Assembly: GCA_905199135.1 (NCBI GenBank)
Contig: CAJKFC010000044.1
Coordinates: 1-15,646 of the forward strand
Direction: 5' to 3'
Length of the DNA stretch: 15,646 nucleotides
Origin: an uncultured Eubacteriales bacterium
Lineage (GTDB): Bacteria > Bacillota > Clostridia > Oscillospirales > Butyricicoccaceae
This document shows, in pieces, positions 1-6,033 of the stretch. Within the stretch, counting starts at the first letter, position 1. Each line of letters opens with the position of its first letter. The position numbers were made by a program, and so were the translations under genes. Under the pieces are notes generated by a model. That model had not been told where the DNA came from, searched no databases, and saw nothing but the letters and a program-made list of their open reading frames with translations.

Positions 1-2
1 TT

Positions 3-95
3 GGCTCTCCCACAAAGATTGTGAGAAAAGACGGTATGCGCATCAAACCCACAGACCCTTCCGAATTTACAAAGGCAAAAAAACATGCAGTTTGA
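3..95 (+). CDS. Possible C-terminal remnant of an unidentified protein (cut by window edge)
   Basis: An open frame runs in from the left edge and ends at TGA 93-95, giving 30 residues that start GSPTKIVRKDGMRIKP and end KKHAV. The composition looks protein-like and rich in Lys and Arg, but there is no motif I recognise and no visible start. The same frame continues after the stop with an ATG at 99 and 23 more codons to TAG 168-170, which has no ribosome binding site. It may be the tail of an upstream gene or part of a decayed one. The stretch 171-191 holds nothing I can identify. Confidence 0.2.
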   Translation, partial: GSPTKIVRKDGMRIKPTDPSEFTKAKKHAV

Positions 96-191
96 GAAAT
101 GAAAAAGAAAACGGAAGAATTGAAATCGATAAGGAATGAGACGGCGTTGCTAAAACAGAGAGTGATATAGGTTGAGATTTTGGTGAAAAAT

Positions 192-433
192 ATGCTTATT
201 AAAGACGCTGTTGTCCTTCGCTTACAGAATATTTGTAAAGAGCCAACATTAAATATAATGAACTTGCTACCAGATCAGGAGTTACTCCGTCAACGGTTTA
301 CAGCCTGATGGACGAAAAGAGAAGAGATCTGTCGGCCATTACAGTTAAAAAGCTTTGTGACGGACTTGACATGACAATAACTGATTTTTTCGATGATGAT
401 ATTTTCAGAACATTGGAACAGGAAATCAGCTAA
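192..433 (+). pseudogene. Small XRE-type helix-turn-helix regulator, frameshifted
   Basis: Translation from ATG 192 gives MLIKDAVVLRLQNICKE and then runs off frame. From about 245 the neighbouring frame gives NIKYNELATRSGVTPSTVYS followed by a typical XRE continuation ending in TAA 431-433. The joined product would be about 80 residues: a five-helix Cro/C1-type DNA-binding fold, with the recognition region at SGVTPSTVYSLM and the common tail of small clostridial XRE proteins (ITVKKLCDGLDMTITDFF). One base is missing near 241-245. The start has only a weak GGTG upstream. The family binds operator DNA, and the target here is unknown. The break may be a real loss of function or a sequence error. 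A terminator follows directly. Confidence 0.8.
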
Positions 434-441
434 ACTGCATT

Positions 442-473
442 AAACGGGTTATCCGTCAGGATAACCCGTTTTT
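442..473 (+). terminator. Intrinsic terminator after the XRE remnant
   Basis: A 13-bp perfect stem (442-454 with 459-471) encloses the four-base loop GTCA, and the rising arm runs into TTTTT. It lies nine bases after the stop of the XRE remnant, which suggests that gene was once a normal transcription unit end. Confidence 0.85.
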
Positions 474-522
474 ACAGCACAAAATTATGAAAAGCGCACA
501 AACAATACAGTGATTTTGTCTG

Positions 523-551
523 TTGACTATGGATTTATATTATGATATTAT
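523..551 (+). promoter_or_regulatory. Vegetative-type promoter of the S9 peptidase gene
   Basis: TTGACT (523-528) and TATTAT (546-551) are separated by exactly 17 bases. This predicts a start of transcription near 558 and a leader of about 40 bases. The gene then has AAAGGAG (587-593) five bases before its ATG. Confidence 0.75.
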
Positions 552-598
552 AAAACTATATTAAAGTAACGGCAATCTGCGATCGGAAAGGAGATATC

Positions 599-2377
599 AT
601 GGCTAATCTTGTGAATTATTACGACATCGCCTCCTGCAGCGGAGGAAAATGGACAAAAGACGGCTTTATTTTTATAGGCTCTAAAAGCGGCTCAAATCAG
701 ATATGGCGCAAAAATGCCGAAGGCAAATGCGAGCAGGTGACATTTATGCCCGAGAGAGTTATGGCAATGTCGGTAGCTCCCAACGGTGAGGACATATTTT
801 TTACAAGCGACAAGGGAGGAAATGAGCAGGAGCAGATATATTTCCTCGAAAAGGGCAAAGAGCCTGTAAACCTCACGAATAACGACAGCGCAAGGCATCA
901 GCTGGGCGGCATAACACCCGACGGAAAATCCGTGATATTTGCCTGCAACGCGAGAAATCCGAAAAACTTTGACATCTGCCGTCTCGACACGGAGACAGGG
1001 GAGCAGAAGATAATACTGCAAAACAGCGACAGCTATAATACCCCCGCTGCGCTTTCTCCCGACGGAAAATATCTGCTTTACAACAAGCTCAAGGGACAGT
1101 CGGACAACTGCATGTGGATAGTCAACCTCGAAAGCGGAGAGGCAAAAAACATCGACGAGAAAGCTTCTTTTGCGCAGTACACCAATCCTGTGTGGAAAAA
1201 GGACGGCTCAGGTTTCTATTTCCTCACCGATAAAGACAGTCAGTTCAAATATCTGGCATATTACTGCATGAACAGCGGAAATATCACAAAGCTCTATGAG
1301 GAGAAGTGGGATATAGAGGACATAGCCTTGAGCTTTGACGGCAAATATCTCTCCATTATGGTAAACAGGGACGGATATTCATATCTCGAGATGTACAACA
1401 CTTTGACGGGCGAATTTGAGAATATTCCCGCTCCGCCAAAAGGAGTCATGGGAAATTACGGCATGAGCTGGGCAAAGGACAGCCGCAAGATGCTGTTCAC
1501 CCTCACAAGCGGAAAACGCCCGCCCGATGTGTGGCTGCTCGATATGGACAGAGACGCCGTTGAGAGACAGACCTTTACATCTTTGGAGGGAGTCAACCCT
1601 GACGATATGGCAGAGCCCGAGCTTCATCACTATAAATCTTTCGACGGTCTCACCGTGCCGTACTGGTATTTCAAGGCTAAAAACAGGGAAAACGGGCCGG
1701 TTGTAATAGACATTCACGGCGGCCCCGAGAGCCAGAAACGCCCGACCTTTGACCCTCTTACACAGTATCTTCTAAGCGAAGGATTCAGCATAGTAGCTCC
1801 CAATGTCCGCGGTTCGGTGGGTTACGGCAAGAATTATCACCATCTTGATGATGTGGAAAAGAGACTTGACAGCGTGGCCGATATAGACGCCCTTGTAAAG
1901 CATCTCATAGAGTCGGGCAGAGCACAGAAGGACAATATAGGTGTAAAGGGAGGAAGCTACGGCGGATACATGACCCTTTCCTGCATAGCTCATTATCCCG
2001 ATCTCTGGGCGGCGGCCGTGGACACGGTGGGAATGTCAAACCTCGAGACTTTCCTGGAAAATACTTCCGAGTACAGAAGAGCCCACAGAGAAAGTGAATA
2101 CGGCACTCTTGAGCACGACAGAGAGACTTTGAGAAGGGTATCGCCGATATTCAAAGTGGATAAAATGATAACTCCCCTTATGGTCATCCACGGAGCCAAC
2201 GATCCTCGCGTGCCGGTGAGCGAGACCGAGCAGATGGTCAAGAGCCTTGAAGACAGAGGCGTTCCGGTGAAATACCTGAGATACGAGGATGAAGGACACG
2301 GAATCGCAAAGAAGAAGAACAAGCTCGACTGCTATCCCCAGGTGGTTGAGTTCCTCAAAAAGCATATGAAGGTATAA
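599..2377 (+). CDS. S9 family (prolyl oligopeptidase type) serine peptidase
   Basis: A 592-residue S9 peptidase, a normal length for the family. The first 330 or so residues are a WD40/TolB-like beta-propeller with repeated SPDGK-type blades (for example LSPDGKYLLY, LSFDGKYLS). From about residue 350 an alpha/beta hydrolase domain follows, with HGGPE before the nucleophile elbow. The catalytic triad is visible: Ser453 in GGSYGGYM, Asp535 in GANDPRVP and His567 in EGHGIA. S9 enzymes of this build cleave short peptides, and the propeller limits substrate size. There is no signal peptide, so it should act in the cytosol, probably in peptide breakdown. ATG 599 follows AAAGGAG (587-593). It is a single-gene unit with its own promoter and terminator. 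The exact subfamily (acylaminoacyl peptidase or dipeptidyl peptidase type) cannot be fixed from the sequence. Confidence 0.95.
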   Translation: MANLVNYYDIASCSGGKWTKDGFIFIGSKSGSNQIWRKNAEGKCEQVTFMPERVMAMSVAPNGEDIFFTSDKGGNEQEQIYFLEKGKEPVNLTNNDSARHQLGGITPDGKSVIFACNARNPKNFDICRLDTETGEQKIILQNSDSYNTPAALSPDGKYLLYNKLKGQSDNCMWIVNLESGEAKNIDEKASFAQYTNPVWKKDGSGFYFLTDKDSQFKYLAYYCMNSGNITKLYEEKWDIEDIALSFDGKYLSIMVNRDGYSYLEMYNTLTGEFENIPAPPKGVMGNYGMSWAKDSRKMLFTLTSGKRPPDVWLLDMDRDAVERQTFTSLEGVNPDDMAEPELHHYKSFDGLTVPYWYFKAKNRENGPVVIDIHGGPESQKRPTFDPLTQYLLSEGFSIVAPNVRGSVGYGKNYHHLDDVEKRLDSVADIDALVKHLIESGRAQKDNIGVKGGSYGGYMTLSCIAHYPDLWAAAVDTVGMSNLETFLENTSEYRRAHRESEYGTLEHDRETLRRVSPIFKVDKMITPLMVIHGANDPRVPVSETEQMVKSLEDRGVPVKYLRYEDEGHGIAKKKNKLDCYPQVVEFLKKHMKV

Positions 2378-2410
2378 AAAATAAAAGCACCGAAAGGTGC
2401 TTTTATTTTT
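2377..2410. terminator. Bidirectional terminator between the S9 peptidase and AGCS symporter genes
   Basis: A 15-bp stem (2377-2391 with 2396-2410) closes on a GAAA tetraloop. It is A-rich on the left arm and T-rich on the right arm, so both strands end in a U-tract. It begins at the last base of one stop codon and ends one base before the other gene's stop, so it fills the whole convergent gap. Confidence 0.9.
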
Positions 2411-3793
2411 TTACTTCTTTGAACGGGAGGCTTTTTTCGATGTCTCCCATTCCGAATAAAGTTTTTTGACAACTCCGCTCAGCGCCAGCAAGCCGAGAAC
2501 ATTGGGGATTACCATGAGACTGTTGAAAAGGTCGGAGAGATTCCAGACCAAATCCACCTTTAACGCAGAGCCGACGACAATGAGTATTACCACTATGGCA
2601 GCATAGGGCATAACGGCTTTAGGGCCGAAGAGATATTTAATATTTTTCTCGCCGAAGAAATACCAGCCGATAATGGTGGAAAAGGCGAAAAAAAACATAC
2701 ATATCGCAATGAATATCTTGCCGAAACTACCAAAGCCCGCATTGAAAGCCACCTGTGTGAGCGCTGCTCCGCTTATGTTTTGATTGACAGACTGAAGCTG
2801 ACCTGTGACAAGAATGACGAGAGCTGTGAGATTGAGTATTACAAGAGTGTCGATAAATACGCCCATCATGGCCACCATACCCTGGTCACATGGGTGCTTT
2901 ACCTTGGCGAGAGCGTGGGCGTTGGGGGTGGAACCCATACCTGCCTCGTTGGAGAACAGACCGCGGGCGATACCGTATTTTACCGCCTGAGAGACAGCTA
3001 CACCGGCAAAGCCGCCGATGGCAGCTCCGGGATTCCATGCGCCTACGATTATCTGACGGAATGCCTCGGGAAGCATATTTATATTCATAATAATAATAGA
3101 TATTGCGCCCGAAATATAGAAAGCGGCCATTATCGGTACGATTTTTTCGGTGATGGAGGCTACACGGGCGGCTCCTCCTATGAAAACAAAGGCCGAAAGC
3201 AGGGCGATTGCCGCGCCTACAATTATCGGGTTTATTCCGAATGCGCCTTTAAATGAGTCGGCTATCGAGTTTGCCTGAACCATATTGCCCATAAATCCGA
3301 GGGCAAGAGTTATCAAAATTGCAAACAGGGCGGCAAGAGATTTGCCGAGACGGCCTTTGAAAGCCGCTCTTATGTAATAAACAGGGCCTCCCGTTATCTC
3401 TCCGTCTTTGCCGATCGTCTTGTATTTCTGTGCGAGAGTTGCCTCAGCAAAAATTGTAGCCATGCCGAATATGGCGCTGACCCACATCCAGAATATGGCG
3501 CCCGGGCCGCCCATTACCATGGCTGTGGCAGCACCGGCAAGGTTGCCTGTGCCCACCTGAGCGGCAATAGCCGTGGCAAGAGACTGGAATGAGCTCATTC
3601 CGCTATTGTCCGCCTTTTCACCTTTGAGCTTGATGTTTCCGAATACCGCTTTAAAAGCGCTGCCGAATTCTCTGAACTGTACAAAGCCCAGCCTGAATGT
3701 AAACCAGATACCTGTGCCGATCAGCATTATGACAAGAATTTTACCGGACAGGACATCTTTCAGCGCTTCAACTGCACTGTTTAGTAATTCCAT
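2411..3793 (-). CDS. Sodium:alanine symporter family (AGCS) transporter
   Basis: A 460-residue polytopic membrane protein of the alanine or glycine:cation symporter family, of normal length. It takes up alanine, glycine or a related amino acid with Na+ (or H+) at the cell membrane. The family signature GLFSNEAGMGS is at residues 278-288 and the conserved loop VGTGNLAG at 80-87, followed by GGPGAIFWMW (95-104). By eye about ten to eleven hydrophobic segments can be seen, the last near 425-442, with a Lys-rich cytosolic tail. The open frame extends upstream, but the start at 3793 (MELLNSAVEA) is chosen because AGGAGG lies six bases before it. It has its own promoter and shares a terminator with the S9 peptidase gene. 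The transported amino acid is not determined by the sequence. Confidence 0.95.
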   Translation of the reverse strand: MELLNSAVEALKDVLSGKILVIMLIGTGIWFTFRLGFVQFREFGSAFKAVFGNIKLKGEKADNSGMSSFQSLATAIAAQVGTGNLAGAATAMVMGGPGAIFWMWVSAIFGMATIFAEATLAQKYKTIGKDGEITGGPVYYIRAAFKGRLGKSLAALFAILITLALGFMGNMVQANSIADSFKGAFGINPIIVGAAIALLSAFVFIGGAARVASITEKIVPIMAAFYISGAISIIIMNINMLPEAFRQIIVGAWNPGAAIGGFAGVAVSQAVKYGIARGLFSNEAGMGSTPNAHALAKVKHPCDQGMVAMMGVFIDTLVILNLTALVILVTGQLQSVNQNISGAALTQVAFNAGFGSFGKIFIAICMFFFAFSTIIGWYFFGEKNIKYLFGPKAVMPYAAIVVILIVVGSALKVDLVWNLSDLFNSLMVIPNVLGLLALSGVVKKLYSEWETSKKASRSKK

Positions 3794-3799
3794 ACCTTT

Positions 3800-3805
3800 C
3801 CTCCT
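3800..3805 (-). promoter_or_regulatory. Ribosome binding site that sets the AGCS start
   Basis: Perfect AGGAGG on the minus strand, six bases before ATG at 3793. The open frame has another ATG eleven codons upstream, but this site decides for the internal one. Confidence 0.85.
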
Positions 3806-3836
3806 AAAAAGCCTTGATTTTAACAACAGTCGACAT

Positions 3837-3865
3837 ATTATATCAAATATTTCGATGTGTGTCTA
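3837..3865 (-). promoter_or_regulatory. Vegetative-type promoter of the AGCS gene
   Basis: Read on the minus strand, TAGACA (3865-3860) and a perfect TATAAT (3842-3837) are 17 bases apart. The leader is about 35 bases. The stretch 3866-3967 to its right is A/T-rich and shows no gene. Confidence 0.75.
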
Positions 3866-3967
3866 TATTATTTTCCTAAAAATAATATAATTTTTGCACA
3901 TAATTACAGTTGTAGTGTAAATCGGAGATTTTTGCTGTTGTTCAGAGAAATATTTTTGAACATAATG

Positions 3968-3995
3968 ACCTTCCGACATGTTTTCGCATACAATG
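3968..3995 (+). promoter_or_regulatory. Sigma-K-like promoter of the propeller/DUF11 gene
   Basis: ACC (3968-3970), 16 bases, then CATACAATG (3987-3995). The known consensus for the late mother-cell sporulation factor sigma-K in Bacillus is mACm, about 16 bases, CATAnnnTA. Here all but the last A of the -10 and the first m of the -35 agree. No good vegetative -35 sits upstream of TACAAT. The leader would be about 55 bases. The call is by eye; support comes from the same pattern upstream of the two related genes. Confidence 0.55.
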
Positions 3996-4056
3996 GACTG
4001 AGCGTATATACAGTTTTGCATATGCGCTTGAAACATCAAGAAAGGTGTGAATTAAA

Positions 4057-5445
4057 ATGGCAAACAAACCCTTTGGATGTACTGCCGAAGGCATTCAGAT
4101 AGCGGGCAACCCCTCAAACCTATATAATATCGACCTTGTTACAGGCAGGCTTACGCTCAGAGGAGAGGTCAATCCTCCGTCCGTTTACAATGCCATAGGA
4201 TATAACAATATAGACGGAAATATTTACGGAATGCTTGGAAATAAAGTGGTTATTTTAAACAATGATCAGACAGTAGACTTTTTGGCGGATGTTCCTAATC
4301 TGCCTACGCAATCCTATATAGCCGGAGATATAGATCTGGCGGGCAGATATTATATCTATTCCGTGAATGAGTCCGAGACGATCTATGTAATAGACGCAAA
4401 CCCCAATTCTCCAACCTATCTGAAGCTTATAGATCCTGTCACAAGCACAGAGCAGACACAGGAGCCTTTTGGAATAAAGACGACGGCGGCATTTTATGCC
4501 GATTGGGCTTTCAGCCCCATAGACAATCAGCTGTATGCGGCGATAAGCAATTCCGATACCGTGGCTCGAATAAATCCGTTGACGGGTGAACAGACGATAC
4601 TGAATACTACGGGATTACCGTCGGCAGTTTCGCCTTTGCCCACTTACGGAGCGGCTTTTGCCGACGCTTCGGGAGCTCTCTATTTCATCAACAACGGCAC
4701 GGGAAATGTATACAGAGTTGTAATTACAGGTGATACGGCCGAAGCAACACTGTTTTCCAGGGCTCAGCCTGCCGGCGCAATCGACGGAGCGAGATGCGCT
4801 CTTGCTGCACTCGATGCGCTTAGTGTGGAAAAAATCGTAGATAAAGCAAGGGCATGTGCAGGCTCGGCTTTGAAGTATACGATAAAGGTGACAAATTTGT
4901 CGCTGAGCACACTGTCAGGTGTAAAAATTATCGATGCATTGCCCGACGGGGTAACCCTTATTTCGGACAGTCTTGAACTTGACGGAAATCCTGTGTCGGG
5001 AGATCTCGGCAGCGGCATAGAGGTAGGAAGCCTGGGGCCGGGAGCTGATGCCGTGCTGACCTTCAGCGTAACGACATCTTCCGAGCTGCCTGCTCAAAAC
5101 CCCATCGTGAATACCGCTCAGGCAGTGTTTGATACGGGAACTCCGGTTGAAAGCGGAGAGGCACAGACTCTCATAGTTCAAAATCCGAGACATCAGGCGA
5201 TAAGTGACCTTTTGCAGTCAATCGCGCTGGAACAGACGGCGATTTCTCACATTCTCAACGCCGAAGGCGAGAAAATACAAAAAATTCTCACTTTGGAAAA
5301 TGTAACGGCGGAACAAATGATAAGCGTCAATAAATCGGCGGAAAACCTTATTGACGGTCTTGCCAAGCTTGAGATGGTATTGGCTGAAAAGGCAAAAAAA
5401 TGTCAGAATACAATTTGTGAAGACTGCGCCGACAGCGCACAGTAA
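4057..5445 (+). CDS. Beta-propeller + DUF11 protein with HILNAEGEKIQK C-terminal module; putative spore surface protein
   Basis: A 462-residue protein in three parts. Residues 1 to about 250 look like a DUF6923-type propeller, with repeated blade motifs such as YNIDLVTGRL, INPLTGEQT and ALYFINNGTGNVYRV. Residues about 255-375 are a DUF11 domain (YTIKVTNLS, VKIIDALPDGVTLI), an Ig-like fold usually found on cell surfaces. Residues about 380-448 are a helical module with HILNAEGEKIQK (398-409), shared with the next two genes. The tail has three Cys residues. No signal peptide, LPxTG or membrane segment is present, which is odd for DUF11 but fits assembly onto a spore from the mother cell. AAAGGTG (4041-4047) precedes ATG 4057. 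The promoter upstream fits sigma-K. The function is inferred, not known. Confidence 0.85.
   Translation: MANKPFGCTAEGIQIAGNPSNLYNIDLVTGRLTLRGEVNPPSVYNAIGYNNIDGNIYGMLGNKVVILNNDQTVDFLADVPNLPTQSYIAGDIDLAGRYYIYSVNESETIYVIDANPNSPTYLKLIDPVTSTEQTQEPFGIKTTAAFYADWAFSPIDNQLYAAISNSDTVARINPLTGEQTILNTTGLPSAVSPLPTYGAAFADASGALYFINNGTGNVYRVVITGDTAEATLFSRAQPAGAIDGARCALAALDALSVEKIVDKARACAGSALKYTIKVTNLSLSTLSGVKIIDALPDGVTLISDSLELDGNPVSGDLGSGIEVGSLGPGADAVLTFSVTTSSELPAQNPIVNTAQAVFDTGTPVESGEAQTLIVQNPRHQAISDLLQSIALEQTAISHILNAEGEKIQKILTLENVTAEQMISVNKSAENLIDGLAKLEMVLAEKAKKCQNTICEDCADSAQ
5246..5286 (+). repeat. 41-base inverted repeat, copy A (core of the shared module)
   Basis: This stretch, coding for SHILNAEGEKIQKI in the propeller/DUF11 gene, matches the minus-strand copy at 5709-5749 with three mismatches in 41. 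The similarity is mostly conserved coding sequence, but near-identity at the DNA level suggests recent duplication or gene conversion. Confidence 0.8.
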
Positions 5446-5449
5446 TAGG

Positions 5450-5477
5450 AAGGGCCGTCTCTTTTGAGGCGGCCCTT
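5450..5477 (+). terminator. Hairpin after the propeller/DUF11 gene
   Basis: A 12-bp stem (5450-5461 with 5466-5477, one G-T pair) with a TTTT loop starts five bases after the stop codon. It is followed by A-rich rather than T-rich sequence, so it is not a textbook intrinsic terminator in the gene's direction. It may still stop or protect the transcript end. Confidence 0.45.
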
Positions 5478-5484
5478 AAAAATA

Positions 5485-5530
5485 TACATAAAATAATAAG
5501 ACGGACGGCGAACAAAACGCCGTCCGTCTT
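5485..5530 (-). terminator. Intrinsic terminator of the small module gene
   Basis: A 13-bp perfect GC-rich stem (5530-5518 with 5510-5498 on the minus strand) and a seven-base loop are followed, reading leftward, by the T-rich ATTATTTTATG. This fits termination of the gene at 5556-5843. Confidence 0.75.
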
Positions 5531-5555
5531 GGATTTCGGAATCATCTTATGATTT

Positions 5556-5843
5556 TTACGGAGCAACCGTACCGTCGTCGCACAGGCAGTCAGAGAAAAG
5601 CTGAAGCTTGCTCTGAAGAAGCATTTCGAGCCTTGTGATACTGTCGACCATACTGTTTACAGATTTGTTTACAGCGAGCATTTCCTCAGCAGTAGTGGCT
5701 TCAGCTACAATTTTCTGTATTTTTTCGCCTTCGGCGTTGAGAATGTGGGAGAGAGCTGCCTGCTCCAATGCGACGGAAGAGATGATATCTGTGATAGCCT
5801 GACTTCTTGTTCCTGTTCCGGGGGTAATTACCGGCATGCTCAT
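5556..5843 (-). CDS. Small protein consisting almost only of the HILNAEGEKIQK module
   Basis: A 95-residue protein. After a short Thr/Gly/Pro-rich leader (residues 1-13) it is nearly all the shared module: SVALEQAALSHILNAEGEKI begins at residue 23, followed by the conserved MLAVNKSV and ITRLEMLL blocks, and it ends with two Cys residues (CLCDD). The pattern suggests two long helices forming a hairpin. I recognise this kind of sequence as recurring in clostridial proteins but know no proven function. The longer open frame is rejected because AGGAGG (5857-5852) is eight bases before ATG 5843. It lies between and is related to both flanking genes and has a sigma-K-like promoter and its own terminator. 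It could be a structural filler or adaptor of the same layer. Confidence 0.85.
   Translation of the reverse strand: MSMPVITPGTGTRSQAITDIISSVALEQAALSHILNAEGEKIQKIVAEATTAEEMLAVNKSVNSMVDSITRLEMLLQSKLQLFSDCLCDDGTVAP
5709..5749 (-). repeat. 41-base inverted repeat, copy B
   Basis: Minus-strand partner of 5246-5286, with 38 of 41 bases identical. It codes for the same core of the shared module in the small gene. The plus-strand gene further right codes the same residues with clearly more base changes. Confidence 0.8.
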
Positions 5844-5851
5844 ATAAAGGT

Positions 5852-5857
5852 CCTCCT
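5852..5857 (-). promoter_or_regulatory. Ribosome binding site that sets the start of the small module gene
   Basis: Perfect AGGAGG on the minus strand, eight bases before ATG 5843. It selects this ATG over one 18 codons upstream. Confidence 0.8.
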
Positions 5858-5915
5858 GAATATAGATGATTTTCCCCGAATTGTCAGGGATAAGCACAAC
5901 TTAATTGTACTATTA

Positions 5916-5942
5916 CAGTATATGTCAGCGCATGAAAAGGGT
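5916..5942 (-). promoter_or_regulatory. Sigma-K-like promoter of the small module gene
   Basis: Reading the minus strand, AACC with ACC at 5942-5940, 15 bases, then CATATACTG (5924-5916). The -35 agrees fully with mACm and the -10 with CATAnnnT. The spacer is one base shorter than for the two sister genes. No convincing vegetative promoter overlaps. The leader is about 65 bases. Confidence 0.5.
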
Positions 5943-5959
5943 TAATATTGAGGGTATAC

Positions 5960-5987
5960 ACCGCTTTCCTGTCTGTTGCATATAATA
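5960..5987 (+). promoter_or_regulatory. Sigma-K-like promoter of the Cys-rich gene
   Basis: CACC with ACC at 5960-5962, 16 bases, then CATATAATA (5979-5987), a full match to mACm-N16-CATAnnnTA. The TATAAT inside it has no vegetative -35 at the right distance. Its -35 lies only 17 bases from the -35 of the divergent promoter. Confidence 0.6.
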
Positions 5988-6033
5988 AAATGATACAGTT
6001 TGAGACATTTCATCTATCTATCGGAGGTTTCAC

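Noticed and set aside
99..170. Small 23-codon peptide gene (MKKKTEELKS...)
   Set aside because: No ribosome binding site and in the same frame as the orphan tail before it; more likely non-coding or decayed sequence.
2780..3256. Plus-strand open frame of 158 codons inside the AGCS gene
   Set aside because: Lies wholly opposite a conserved transporter; the residues show no domain and no ribosome binding site precedes it.
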